A stretch of DNA of 64,000 nt from Catenulispora yoronensis. Lineage in GTDB: Bacteria > Actinomycetota > Actinomycetes > Streptomycetales > Catenulisporaceae. Shown here one piece after another: positions 9,033 to 18,083 of this stretch. The DNA is taken from the NCBI RefSeq assembly GCF_039531695.1, contig NZ_BAAAQN010000052.1, forward strand, positions 1-64,000, written 5' to 3'. A program made the translations under genes and the position numbers. The notes under the pieces were generated by a model. It worked only from the letters and a program-made list of their open reading frames with translations. It did no database searches and was not told the origin of the DNA. Within the stretch, counting starts at the first letter, position 1, and each line of letters starts with the position of its first letter.

Positions 9033-12000
9033 GTGAGAATCACCCAGAAGCTCGGCATCCTGGTCGCCGTCCCGCTGTGCGCGGTCTCCGGGTTCGGTGC
9101 GCTGGCTCTGGTCACCTCGACCTCGGGGGCGATCGAGACCGGGCATCTCTACACCCTGATGAACGCCGGGGCCGCGGCCGCCGACCTGGTCTGCGAGCTG
9201 CAGGACGAGCGGACGCAGGTCGCGCTCTACCTGACCTCGTCGGCCGCGCCGGACGCCGCCGGGCTGTCCGCGCAGATCACCAGGACCCAGGCCGCGGCCG
9301 CGGTGTACCGGCAGCGGATCGGGAAGCTGCCGTGGCTGCCCGCGGAGAGCCGGGCGCTGCTGGGGCGGATCGACGGCGAGTTGCAGGCCATTGACAAGCT
9401 GCGGGACCTGGTGCGCGGCGGTTCGCCGCAACCGCTGTCGGCGGCCGACTTCCAGTACCACATCGTCATCGCCGACCTGCTGTCCTTCCACGACGTCGCC
9501 CAGAAGTCCGGGGCCGGGTCGGCCGCGCAGGACATGCTGCGCGCCACGTCGAGCCTGAGCCAGGCGCGGGAGTCGCTCAGCGAGGAGGAGGCCGACGTCC
9601 TGCGGATCGCCGGGGCCCCGGTGCAGACCGCCTCGGCCGCGCAGGACCTGATCATCGGCCGCACCGGGTACACCGGGGCGATGGAGGCGTTCGCGGCGCA
9701 GGCGCCGCCGGACTGGCGCGGCCGGCCGGACCAGGCGCTGGGCGGTGCGGAGATGGCCGCCGCGGCCAAGCTGGAGGACCAGGTCGCGCAGACGCCGGTG
9801 GGCACCAAGGTGCTGCTGAGCCCGGCCGACTGGACCACCTCGGTCGATGCGCGGCTGGACCGGCTGGACGCCGTGCGCAAGGACATGGACGTCGCCACGC
9901 TCGCGCTGATCGCGCAGGACCGCACGCACCAGCGGGAGCTGGCCGGCGTGGAGGCCGCGGCGGTGGCCGGGACGATGCTGCTGGCGCTGATGGTCAGCCT
10001 GCGGCTGGGCCGTCCCATCATCAGGGGCCTGCGACGGCTGCGGGAGGGCGCGCACACCCTGGCCTTCGAGGACCTGCCGGCCGCGGTGGAGGCGCTGCGC
10101 GGCAGCGGATCGCTGACCGCGCAGAGCCCCGAGGAGTTCGCCGACCAGGCCGGCGGCGGGCTGCCGGTGGCCGGCGACGACGAGATCGCCGCCGTGGCGC
10201 GGGCCTTCAACGCCGTACGGCACGAGGCCATCCGCACCGCCGCCGAGCAGGTGCTGCTGCGGGCCGGCGTCGGCGCCGCCTTCATCGCCCTGGCCCGCCG
10301 CGGCGAGCGCCTGACCGGCGCCCTGACCCTGGAGCTGGACAAGGCCGAGCGGGACGAGCAGGACCCGGACCGGCTGGCGCGGCTGTTCGTGCTGGACCAC
10401 CTGGCGGCGCGGATGACCCGGAACAACGAGAGCCTGCTGGTGCTCGGCGGCGAGGGCACGGCCCGGGTCCGCGACGAGGGCGTGCCGCTGATCGACGTGA
10501 TCCGCGCGGCCTCGGGCCGGATCGAGCGCTATTCGCGGGTGGACCTGGTGAACGTCGACTCGAGCGTGATCGTCGCCCCGACCGTGGTCGACCACCTGGT
10601 GCACCTGTGCGCGGAGCTGCTCGACAACGCCACGACGTTCTCCCCGCCGGAGTCCCGGGTGCTGGTCGACGTGCGCGCGCTGGCCGACCGGACCATCATC
10701 CAGATCACCGACCGCGGCATCGGCATGACGGCGGTGCGCCGCTCGGAGCTGAACGCCCGGCTCACCGCGCCGACCCGGCTGGACGCGGTCTCGGTGCAGG
10801 CGATGGGCCTGACCGTGGTCGGGCAGCTGGCCGCGTGGTACGGGCTGGCGGTGGAGCTGCGGCCGCATCCGCAGCACGGCACCATCGCGGAACTCGTACT
10901 CCCGCCGAACCTCTACTGGGCCCCGGGCATGCCCGAGCGGGCGCAGTCCTCGCCGGTCGCGGCGATCGAGTCGCTGGCCGCCGGCATGGGACGGCCCGGC
11001 GGCGAGAACGCCCGGCCGAACGCCGGGATCCGGGCGGCCGCCGCGGCGGCGGCCGGAGTCGCCGGCGCCACGGGGGTCTCGGGAACCACGGGCGGACGGC
11101 GGCGGCGCACCGGCGCGGCGCCGGAGGACGCGGGAGCCGGTTCGGGAGCGGGAGCCGGGTCGGGCGCGGGCTTCGCCGGCGACGACGGCTACCCCCGGCA
11201 CGCCGGACGCCCGCAGCCGGGGGTCGCGCCGATCACGATGCCGACGATGGGCGGCGCCTCGGGGCAGTACGCCATGCCGGACTTCGACCAGAATCCGCTC
11301 GCCGCGCCGCTCCAGACGCCGGAGGCGAACGGCGCGTATCAGAACACTGGCTACCCGAACGACACCTATCCGCCGGCGCCGATCCGGGCCCGGGCGTTCG
11401 ACGTGCCGCCGAACCCGGGGCCGACGGCTTCGGGCGCTCCGGACGGACAGGCGGGACAGCCGCTCAGCCCCTGGCTGCGGGGCTCGATGCGCACTCGCGA
11501 CGCGAGCGGGCAGTCCAACGCGGCCCAGAACCAGTCGGCCCAGAACCAGTCGGCCCAGAACCAACCGGCGCAAAGCTGGTCCACACCCTCGTGGCAGCCG
11601 CATCCGGCCGCTGCGTCCGACCAGCCGACTTGGACCCGACCGTCCGCGCCGGCGACCGAACCCGCCGAGTCCTGGCAGCAGCACCAGCCGGCCTATCCCG
11701 CTCCGCCCGCACCGTCCTGGGCGCAACCCGCCATGGCACCGGGCTACACAGCCTCCTCAGCCACGCCGGTCGCGCAACCGTCGATCCCGTCGCCGCAGCC
11801 GCCGGCGCCGTTGCCGCCGGTGCCGCCGTCGGCGCACGCGATGCCCGCGGCGCCGTCGGGGCCGACCCGGCCGCCGGTGAAGCTGCGCACCGCGCACGGG
11901 TTGCCCAAGCGGGTGCCGTTGGACCGGCTGCCGGTCGAGGCGCTGGCCGAGCTGACGGAGGCCGACGCGGTTCCGACGGAGCGGGATCCGTCGCGGGTCT

Positions 12001-12104
12001 CGGCCTCCATGGTCGCCTACGCCCGCGGGATCGGGGGGCGCACCGCGCCCGGCGGGGCTTCGCAGATTCCTTACAGTCCGACATCGAACACGGGGACCTA
12101 TTAA
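9033..12104 (+). CDS. cvnA: Conservon sensor histidine kinase-like protein (CvnA type)
   Basis: 1023 residues from a GTG at 9033. Layout: membrane helix at about 8-30, an extracytoplasmic helical sensor region of the nitrate-sensing type to about 300, a second helix at 306-327, a HAMP-like linker, a DHp-like helical region near 395-480 and a GHKL ATPase domain at about 515-625 with an N box (ELLDNATTF) and G1 box (DRGIGMT). A long Pro/Gln/Ala-rich tail (640-960, with repeated NQSAQ units) ends in LRTAHGLPKRVP, a motif often found near the C-terminus of this family. CvnA proteins are thought to form membrane complexes with roadblock and GTPase partners that act on development and secondary metabolism. 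Those partners follow directly. Confidence 0.85.
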   Translation: MRITQKLGILVAVPLCAVSGFGALALVTSTSGAIETGHLYTLMNAGAAAADLVCELQDERTQVALYLTSSAAPDAAGLSAQITRTQAAAAVYRQRIGKLPWLPAESRALLGRIDGELQAIDKLRDLVRGGSPQPLSAADFQYHIVIADLLSFHDVAQKSGAGSAAQDMLRATSSLSQARESLSEEEADVLRIAGAPVQTASAAQDLIIGRTGYTGAMEAFAAQAPPDWRGRPDQALGGAEMAAAAKLEDQVAQTPVGTKVLLSPADWTTSVDARLDRLDAVRKDMDVATLALIAQDRTHQRELAGVEAAAVAGTMLLALMVSLRLGRPIIRGLRRLREGAHTLAFEDLPAAVEALRGSGSLTAQSPEEFADQAGGGLPVAGDDEIAAVARAFNAVRHEAIRTAAEQVLLRAGVGAAFIALARRGERLTGALTLELDKAERDEQDPDRLARLFVLDHLAARMTRNNESLLVLGGEGTARVRDEGVPLIDVIRAASGRIERYSRVDLVNVDSSVIVAPTVVDHLVHLCAELLDNATTFSPPESRVLVDVRALADRTIIQITDRGIGMTAVRRSELNARLTAPTRLDAVSVQAMGLTVVGQLAAWYGLAVELRPHPQHGTIAELVLPPNLYWAPGMPERAQSSPVAAIESLAAGMGRPGGENARPNAGIRAAAAAAAGVAGATGVSGTTGGRRRRTGAAPEDAGAGSGAGAGSGAGFAGDDGYPRHAGRPQPGVAPITMPTMGGASGQYAMPDFDQNPLAAPLQTPEANGAYQNTGYPNDTYPPAPIRARAFDVPPNPGPTASGAPDGQAGQPLSPWLRGSMRTRDASGQSNAAQNQSAQNQSAQNQPAQSWSTPSWQPHPAAASDQPTWTRPSAPATEPAESWQQHQPAYPAPPAPSWAQPAMAPGYTASSATPVAQPSIPSPQPPAPLPPVPPSAHAMPAAPSGPTRPPVKLRTAHGLPKRVPLDRLPVEALAELTEADAVPTERDPSRVSASMVAYARGIGGRTAPGGASQIPYSPTSNTGTY

Positions 12105-12542
12105 ATGTCGCTCAACTCCACCGGCCCGACCGACAACCTGGACTGGCTGCTCAACGACTTCGCGCTGCGGGTCCCGGGCATCGTGCACGCGCTGGCGGTG
12201 TCGGCCGACGGGCTGGTCGTGGCCGCCAGCGCCGACCTCGCCGAGGAGCAGGCCGACCAGCTGGCCGCGGTGGCCTCCGGGCTGGTCGGGCTGCTGGCCG
12301 GCGCGGCCCGGCTGCTGAACGCCGCGCCGGTGCAGAGCAACCTGACCGAGCTGCAGAACGGGTTCCTGTTCTCGATGTCGGTCAGCGACGGCGCCTCGCT
12401 GCTGGTCTACGCCCGGCGCGAGTGCGACATCGGCCAGGTCTCCTACACCATGGCCGAGCTGATCAACCAGGTCGGCTCCTCGCTCACGCCGATGGCCCGC
12501 TCGCGGATGCTGGCCCGCGAGGCGCCGGGCGGCGGACGGTGA
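12105..12542 (+). CDS. cvnB: Roadblock/LC7 domain protein (CvnB type)
   Basis: 145 residues, a single roadblock/LC7 domain (LNDFALRVPGIVHALAVSADGLVVAAS at the start, split here by the usual beta-hairpin), a fold that in actinomycete conservons acts as regulator of the cognate small GTPase. The ATG follows the kinase stop codon with no spacer, and the stop overlaps the GTPase start (GTGA), so kinase, roadblock and GTPase are translated as a unit. Length and sequence are ordinary for the family. Confidence 0.9.
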   Translation: MSLNSTGPTDNLDWLLNDFALRVPGIVHALAVSADGLVVAASADLAEEQADQLAAVASGLVGLLAGAARLLNAAPVQSNLTELQNGFLFSMSVSDGASLLVYARRECDIGQVSYTMAELINQVGSSLTPMARSRMLAREAPGGGR

Positions 12543-13126
12543 CCGGCGCGCAGCAGGCCACTGCGGCGAAGATCGTCGTCGCGGGCGGCTTCGGCGTCGG
12601 CAAGACCACGCTGGTGGCCTCGGTCTCGGAGATCAAGCCGCTGACCACCGAGGCCGAGATGACGGCCGCCGGGGTGGGCGTCGACGACCTGGCCGCCACC
12701 CCGGGCAAGACCGCGACCACGGTGGCGATGGACTTCGGCCGGATCACGCTGGCCCGCGACCTGATCCTGTATCTGTTCGGCGCGCCGGGCCAGGAGCGGT
12801 TCTGGTTCTTCTGGGACGAGCTGAGCCGCGGCGCGATCGGCGCCGTGGTGCTGGCCGACGTCCGGCGGCTGGACGACGCCTTCGCGGCCGTCGACTTCTT
12901 CGAACACCGCGCGATCCCCCACGTCGTCGCGATCAACCAGTTCGACGGCGCCCCGGTGCACGGCCACGAGGAGCTGCGCGACGCGCTGTCGCTGCGGGAG
13001 TCCGTCCCGCTGCTGATGTGCGACGCGCGGCGCCGGGAGTCCAGCAAGCGGGTGCTGGTCACGCTCGTCGAGCACGCCGTCACCCAGCTGCGGATGAATT
13101 CCGACGCGGCCTACGCCCGCCCCTGA
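12539..13126 (+). CDS. cvnD: Conservon small GTPase (CvnD type)
   Basis: 195 residues from a GTG overlapping the roadblock stop codon. P-loop GGFGVGKT at residues 16-23, a switch region with TTVAMDFGRI, the G3-like LFGAPGQERF, and the G4 motif shifted to NQFD (VAINQFDGA). This is the Ras-like ATP/GTP-binding partner of conservon operons, expected to cycle on the membrane complex with CvnA and CvnB. In standard conservons a DUF742 gene (CvnC) sits between CvnB and CvnD; here the two overlap and no DUF742 gene is present. The end of the operon is followed by about 100 bp before the next transporter operon. Confidence 0.9.
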   Translation: MTGAQQATAAKIVVAGGFGVGKTTLVASVSEIKPLTTEAEMTAAGVGVDDLAATPGKTATTVAMDFGRITLARDLILYLFGAPGQERFWFFWDELSRGAIGAVVLADVRRLDDAFAAVDFFEHRAIPHVVAINQFDGAPVHGHEELRDALSLRESVPLLMCDARRRESSKRVLVTLVEHAVTQLRMNSDAAYARP

Positions 13127-13228
13127 AGCCCCCCACACGCACCACCTCCGCCCCGCCGCGGACCGCGGCCGCCCGGCCGTCGGGCCGGTCCGTGCCGGAT
13201 CGTCAGTTTCACCCTTCATAAGGAGACT

Positions 13229-14443
13229 GTGTTGTTCTCGTCCCGCGTTTCCGCGCGCCTGCGCGTCGTTGTGGCGCTGGGTGCGGCCACCGCGCTCGCG
13301 GCCGCCGGATGCAGCAGCGGCAAGTCCGGCAAGACCGCCGCCGCCGCCAAGAGCGACTCCCCTATCACCATCGGTCTGATCACCGCGCTGTCGGGCAGCA
13401 ACAAGGCCCTGGGCCCGGACCACCTCAACGGATTCAAGCTGTACCTGGCCACGCACAACAACCAACTCGGCGGACACACGGTCAATCTGGACGTGGGCGA
13501 CGAGGGCGACGGCGGCGCGGCGGCGGTACCGGTGGCGAACAAGATGCTCAAGGAGGACAAGGTGCTGGCGATCGCCGGCATCGTGGCCACCCCGACCATC
13601 AACGCCGTGGTGCCGCTGGCGACGGCGGCCGGGGTGCCGGTGGTCAACACCGGCGGCCGGCCCACCGTCAAGGACGCCTCGCACCTGTGGACGATGAGCT
13701 TCATGTCCACCGACCCGGGCGGCGCGATGGGCCCGTACCTGGCGCAGAACGCCGGCGGCCCGGTCTACGTGTTCGGCCCGGACTACCAGGGCGGCTGGGA
13801 CCAGATCCGCGGCTTCACCGAGTCCTTCACCAAGGCCGGCGGCAAGCTGGCCAACGACGGCGGCAAGGCGACCTTCACGCCGTTCCCGGCGACGCAGGAC
13901 TTCACACCGTTCCTGTCCAAGGTCAAGGCCACCGGCGCCAAGGCGATCTACTGCTTCTACACCGGTTCCTCGGCCATCGCGTTCGTGAAGAACTGGGCGC
14001 AGTCGGACGCCAAGGACGTGCCGCTGTACGCGGCGGGCTTCATCACCGAGGGCGGCGCGCTCAAGGCCGAGGGCAGCTCGGCGGACGGCATCATCACCTC
14101 GATGAACTACTCGCCGGACATCTCCAGCGCCGCGAACCGGGAGTTCGTCTCGGCGTGGACGCAGGCGCACGCCGGCGAGCAGCCGCCGGCCACCGCCATG
14201 TACAGCTGGGACGCGGCGTCGGTGCTGGACCAGGCGATCGCCAAGGCCGGACCGGACCCGACCCCGCAGAAGGTGAACGAGGCGATCAAGGCGCTGGGCC
14301 AGATCGACAGCCCGCGCGGCACCTGGCAGCTGTCGCCGGACACCCACGTGCCGGTGCAGAAGTGGTACCTGCGCAAGGTCGAGATGGACGGCACCGCGCT
14401 GGCCAACGTGAAGATCGGCGATCTGGCGACGCTCGGCAGCTGA
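13229..14443 (+). CDS. Branched-chain amino-acid-type ABC transporter substrate-binding lipoprotein (LivK family)
   Basis: 404 residues. Lipoprotein signal: a hydrophobic stretch ending in AAAGC (Cys near residue 29), so it is anchored to the outer face of the membrane. The mature part is a type I binding fold (ITIGLITALSG, DEGDGGAAAVPVANKML, FGPDYQGGWDQIRGF). Two starts are possible: the GTG at 13229, only 3 nt after AAGGAG (13220-13225), or the TTG at 13232 at a better 6 nt. It begins a five-gene set with two permeases and two ATPases, all co-directional. The ligand is probably an amino acid or small amide or acid; it cannot be named from sequence. Confidence 0.85.
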   Translation: MLFSSRVSARLRVVVALGAATALAAAGCSSGKSGKTAAAAKSDSPITIGLITALSGSNKALGPDHLNGFKLYLATHNNQLGGHTVNLDVGDEGDGGAAAVPVANKMLKEDKVLAIAGIVATPTINAVVPLATAAGVPVVNTGGRPTVKDASHLWTMSFMSTDPGGAMGPYLAQNAGGPVYVFGPDYQGGWDQIRGFTESFTKAGGKLANDGGKATFTPFPATQDFTPFLSKVKATGAKAIYCFYTGSSAIAFVKNWAQSDAKDVPLYAAGFITEGGALKAEGSSADGIITSMNYSPDISSAANREFVSAWTQAHAGEQPPATAMYSWDAASVLDQAIAKAGPDPTPQKVNEAIKALGQIDSPRGTWQLSPDTHVPVQKWYLRKVEMDGTALANVKIGDLATLGS

Positions 14444-14460
14444 GCGGTCGGCTCCGGCGC

Positions 14461-14550
14461 TCCGGATCACGGTTCTCCGGATCTCCGGATCTCCGGATCT
14501 CCGGATCACGGTTCTCCGGCGCTCCGGCGCTCCGGCTCCGGAGCTCGAAA
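14461..14550 (+). repeat. CCGGATC-rich short tandem repeats between binding protein and permease genes
   Basis: A 19-bp element (ccggatcacggttctccgg) occurs at 14462-14480 and 14501-14519, separated by three copies of atctccgg, and is followed by further ctccggc units. The sequence is rich in inverted ccgga/tccgg steps and could fold in RNA. Structured spacers after the binding-protein gene often serve to stabilise that part of the mRNA or reduce read-through into the permease; this is an inference here. Confidence 0.6.
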
Positions 14551-14585
14551 CAGCACACGAAGAAAGAACGCTGCGAAAGGGTGTC

Positions 14586-15479
14586 ATGGACACGCTCAAC
14601 GCGCACCTCGTGCCCGCGGTGGACGGGGTGGCCTACGGGCTGCTGCTGTTCGTCGCGGCCGCGGGGCTGACGCTGCTGTTCGGGATCGGCGGCGTGCTGA
14701 ACATCGCCCACGGCACCCTGTTCGCGCTCGGCGGGTACCTGGCCGCCACGGTGTCCGACGGCTCGTGGCCGTCGGCGCTGCTGGGCCTGGTGGTCGCGAC
14801 GGCCGGCGGCACGGTCGGCGGCGGAGTGCTCGCCGCCGGAACGCTGCCGCTGGCCGGCCGGGGCCATCTGCCCCAGGCCCTGCTGACGTTCGGCTTGGCG
14901 CTGGTCGGCGGGGACATCCTGAGCACGGTGTACGGCGGGGACGAGCATCCCGTGGTGGTGCCGGACTCGGTGAACGGCACCGTGCACTTCTTCGGGCACG
15001 TATATCCGACCTACCGGCTGATGTTCATCGTGGTGGCCGCGGTGCTGGCCCTGTCCGGGACCTACGTCCTGGGCCGGACCCGCGCCGGGGCGCTGCTGCG
15101 GGCCACCGCCGACGACCGGGAGATGGTCGGGGCGATGGGCTACGCGCCGTGGCGCGTGCACGCGGCGCTGTGCGGGGCCGCCGGAGCGCTGGCCGGTTTG
15201 GCCGGCGGCCTGGGCGCGCCGATCATCGGACCGGGTCCGGACACCGCCGACAAGGTTCTGATGTTGTCGATGGTGGTGATCGTGCTGGGGCGGCCCGGAT
15301 CGGTGTCCGGGGCGTTCCTGGCGGCGATCGCGGTGGGCGAGATCGAGACGCTCGGGGTGTCGATCTCGTCGGACTGGGCCCCGTATCTGCTGTTCGGGCT
15401 GATGGCGGTGGCGCTGGTCGGGCGGACGTTCCGGGGCTCGGACCTCGGCGTCGGCGCGCCCGGGGAGGCCCAGGCATGA
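14586..15479 (+). CDS. Branched-chain amino-acid-type ABC permease (LivH family)
   Basis: 297 residues, about eight membrane helices. Family landmarks: GLTLLFGIGGVLNIAHGTLFALGGYLA near residues 27-53 (broken by a loop), and the coupling-loop region RATADDREMVGAMGYAPWRV. One of two permease subunits of the transporter begun by the upstream lipoprotein. A GAAAGGG ribosome site precedes the ATG. Its stop overlaps the LivM-type start (ATGA). Confidence 0.9.
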   Translation: MDTLNAHLVPAVDGVAYGLLLFVAAAGLTLLFGIGGVLNIAHGTLFALGGYLAATVSDGSWPSALLGLVVATAGGTVGGGVLAAGTLPLAGRGHLPQALLTFGLALVGGDILSTVYGGDEHPVVVPDSVNGTVHFFGHVYPTYRLMFIVVAAVLALSGTYVLGRTRAGALLRATADDREMVGAMGYAPWRVHAALCGAAGALAGLAGGLGAPIIGPGPDTADKVLMLSMVVIVLGRPGSVSGAFLAAIAVGEIETLGVSISSDWAPYLLFGLMAVALVGRTFRGSDLGVGAPGEAQA

Positions 15480-16471
15480 CGGCGGCGAGCGAGTCGGTGG
15501 CCGCTGTCTTCCGGTCCCGGCCGTGGCTGCGCGCCGCCGGCCCGATCACGGTCCTCAGTGTTCTGCTTCTGCTGGCGCCGTCGACGCTCGACGGCTACGG
15601 CATCGGGCTGTTGTCGAAGGCGTTGGCGCTGGGCGTCCTGGCGGTGAGTGTCAGTGTTCTGGCGGGCTACGCCGGACTGCCGACCATGGGCCAGGCCGCG
15701 CCGTTCCTGGTCGGCGCCTACACCGCCGGGATCATGGGTCAGCACGGCCACGACCTCGGGGTCGTGCAGCTGCTCTGCGGCACGGCCGCCGCGGCCGGGT
15801 TCGCGGCCGTCACGGGTCTGGTGGCGACGCGGACGCGGGGTGTGGCGTTCCTGATGACGACGCTGGCCATCGGCGAGCTGGCGGTCGCCGTGGCCGGCCA
15901 GTGGCGGTCGCTGACCGGCGGCACGGACGGGATGTACGGGATCCCGCCGGTCCGGCCGGTGCCCGGGGTGCGGGCGCTGGGTTCCGACAGCGACATCTAC
16001 TGGTACGTGCTGGCCGCGACGGCGGCCGTCGTCGCGCTGACCTGGCGCGTGCTGGCCTCACCGGTCGGCAAGCTGCTGGTGGCGGCCCGGGACCACGAGG
16101 CGCGGATGCGCTCGGCCGGGCATCCGGTGGCGCGGTACCGGTGGCTGGCGTACACGGGTGCCGGGGCCTTGGCGGGCTACGGCGGAGTGTTGATGTGCAC
16201 GGTCAACCAGTACGTCTCGCCGGCCGACGGCGGCTTCGCCACCTCGGCGCTGGTGCTGTTGGCGGTGGTGCTGGGCGGCGCGACGTCGCCGCTGGGGGCG
16301 CTGCTCGGCGCCGGCCTCATCGTGGCGACGCGGGACTGGCTGTCGGGGCCGTTCCCCGGCCACGGTCCGCTGCTGCTCGGGCTGATGTTCATCATCGCGG
16401 TCTACGCGCTGCCCGACGGGGTCGCGGGGCTGCGGATCCGGCTGCCCGGCCGGGGAAAGGGCGCGGCATGA
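15476..16471 (+). CDS. Branched-chain amino-acid-type ABC permease (LivM family)
   Basis: 331 residues starting at the ATG that overlaps the LivH stop; the longer open frame upstream lies inside LivH. Multiple helices with the LivM-type motifs GLPTMGQAAPFLVGAYTAG and the coupling loop AARDHEARMRSAGHPVARYR. Second membrane subunit of the same importer. Stop and next start again overlap (ATGA at 16468-16471). Confidence 0.9.
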   Translation: MTAASESVAAVFRSRPWLRAAGPITVLSVLLLLAPSTLDGYGIGLLSKALALGVLAVSVSVLAGYAGLPTMGQAAPFLVGAYTAGIMGQHGHDLGVVQLLCGTAAAAGFAAVTGLVATRTRGVAFLMTTLAIGELAVAVAGQWRSLTGGTDGMYGIPPVRPVPGVRALGSDSDIYWYVLAATAAVVALTWRVLASPVGKLLVAARDHEARMRSAGHPVARYRWLAYTGAGALAGYGGVLMCTVNQYVSPADGGFATSALVLLAVVLGGATSPLGALLGAGLIVATRDWLSGPFPGHGPLLLGLMFIIAVYALPDGVAGLRIRLPGRGKGAA

Positions 16472-17229
16472 CGGACCTGGACGGAGCGGGCGCGATCGAA
16501 GTCAGCGGCCTGACGAAGGCGTTCGGGGCGACGGTCGCGGTGAGCGATCTGGACCTGGCGTTCGCGGCCGGCGGTCGCCACGCGGTGATCGGTCCCAACG
16601 GCGCCGGGAAGACGACGCTGCTCAATCTGATCTCCGGCGAGCTGCGGCCGAGCTCGGGGCGGATCCGTTACGACGGCCGCGACGTCACCCGCACGACGCG
16701 TGCGAAGCGGTCCCGGCTGGGGATCGCACGGACTTTTCAGCAGCCGACGGTGTGGAGTTCGCTGTCGGTGGCGGACAACGTGGCCTTGGCGGCGTGGCCG
16801 CACGCGGGACTGTCGGGCGTGTGGCGGCGGCGCCGGTACAGAGCGCTGTCGGCGCGGTGCGGGAGCCACTTGGAAACGGTGGGCATCGCCAGGCTCGCCG
16901 AGCGGCCGGCCGGAGCGCTGTCGCACGGCGAGCGGCGGATGCTGGACATCGCGATGGCGTTGGCGGCGGATCCGCGCGTGCTGCTGCTCGACGAGCCGGC
17001 GGCGGGGCTGACCGAGCACGGGGTGGAGCAGTTGCTGGCGGCGCTGCGGGCGTTGCCGGCGACCGTCACGGTGGTGGTGGTCGAGCACGACTTCGCGTTC
17101 GTCTCGGCGATCGCGGACACGGTGACGGTGCTGCACGACGGGCGGTTGCTGGCGACGGGGACTCCGGCGGAGATCACCGCCGATGCCGCGGTGCGGGCTG
17201 CGTATCTGGGTGAGAGCGAGTCGGTCTGA
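16468..17229 (+). CDS. ABC transporter ATP-binding protein (LivG family)
   Basis: 253 residues. Walker A GPNGAGKT at about 40-47, Q-loop region ARTFQQPTVW, signature LSHGERRMLDIAMAL (the usual SGG replaced by SHG, as is common in LivG), Walker B VLLLDEPAAGL, and switch His in VVVVEHDFAFV. Complete and apparently functional cytoplasmic ATPase of the importer. Start chosen at the ATG overlapping the LivM stop. Confidence 0.92.
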   Translation: MTDLDGAGAIEVSGLTKAFGATVAVSDLDLAFAAGGRHAVIGPNGAGKTTLLNLISGELRPSSGRIRYDGRDVTRTTRAKRSRLGIARTFQQPTVWSSLSVADNVALAAWPHAGLSGVWRRRRYRALSARCGSHLETVGIARLAERPAGALSHGERRMLDIAMALAADPRVLLLDEPAAGLTEHGVEQLLAALRALPATVTVVVVEHDFAFVSAIADTVTVLHDGRLLATGTPAEITADAAVRAAYLGESESV

Positions 17230-18041
17230 TGCTGAGCCTGGGGTCACTGACAGCGGGATACGACGGCGGGACTGTGCTGCACGGGATCGACCTGGAGATC
17301 CCGGCCGGCTCGATCCACGCGGTGGTCGGGCACAACGGCGCCGGGAAGACGACGTTGATCCAGACCGTGGCCGGACTGGTTCCGGTGTCGGGCGGACGGG
17401 TGTCGGTGGGCGGTGTCGACGTGACGCGGCTGGCGGCGCATCGACGGGCCCGGGCGGGGATCGGGTTGGTGCCGCAAGGGCGGCGGGTGTTTCCGGGGTT
17501 GACGGTTCAGGAGCATTTGACGTTGGCGTTCGGGCGGGGGCGGGGGTTCGGTCGGCGGGGCGGGTGGGTCGGTGGGGGCGGGCAGTCGGGGCGGGCTCGG
17601 GGCGAGGCCGAGGTGTGGACGCCGGAGAGCGTCAAGGAGCTCCTCCCCCGGCTCGGCGAGCGGGCCGGGCATCGCGGACGGCAGCTGTCCGGCGGCGAGC
17701 AGCAGATGCTCGCCATCGCGCGGGCGCTGCTGGGGCAGCCGCGATTGCTGTTGCTGGACGAGCCCACGGAAGGGCTGGCGCCGCTCATCGTGCAGGACAT
17801 CGCGGCGCTTATCAGACGTCTGCCGGAGCACGGACTGACCATCCTGGTGGCGGCTCCGCGCCCGGCGTTCGCGGCCTCGGTGGCGGAGCGGGTGACGATT
17901 CTGGTCGCCGGGCGGTCGGCCGGGGAGTTCGGCGGGCGGGAGTTGCGGGAGCGCCCGGAGCTGGCGGCTTCGGCGATGTGGCATGTCGGCGCGGAGGACG
18001 CGACGTCAACAATTGGTCACAGTGTGGAGGGGACGCGGTGA
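17229..18041 (+). CDS. ABC transporter ATP-binding protein (LivF family) with atypical insertion and switch region
   Basis: 270 residues, overlapping the LivG stop by one base (TGATG). Walker A GHNGAGKT, signature LSGGEQQMLAIARALL and Walker B LLLLDEPTEGLAP are intact. Two oddities: a Gly/Arg-rich insertion of about 30 residues (GRGRGFGRRGGWVGGGG) just after the Q-loop region, and a switch segment reading TILVAAPRPAF where LivF proteins usually have LLVEQN. It is still expected to pair with LivG as the second nucleotide-binding subunit, but the altered switch could affect hydrolysis. Confidence 0.87.
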   Translation: MLSLGSLTAGYDGGTVLHGIDLEIPAGSIHAVVGHNGAGKTTLIQTVAGLVPVSGGRVSVGGVDVTRLAAHRRARAGIGLVPQGRRVFPGLTVQEHLTLAFGRGRGFGRRGGWVGGGGQSGRARGEAEVWTPESVKELLPRLGERAGHRGRQLSGGEQQMLAIARALLGQPRLLLLDEPTEGLAPLIVQDIAALIRRLPEHGLTILVAAPRPAFAASVAERVTILVAGRSAGEFGGRELRERPELAASAMWHVGAEDATSTIGHSVEGTR

Positions 18042-18083
18042 AACGTCCGCGAGGTGTGGGTCCCTGGACCTTAGAATCCGCGA

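Noticed and set aside
8844..11726. A 960-codon open frame on the minus strand
   Set aside because: Antisense to the conservon kinase; Arg/Gly-rich translation without motifs.
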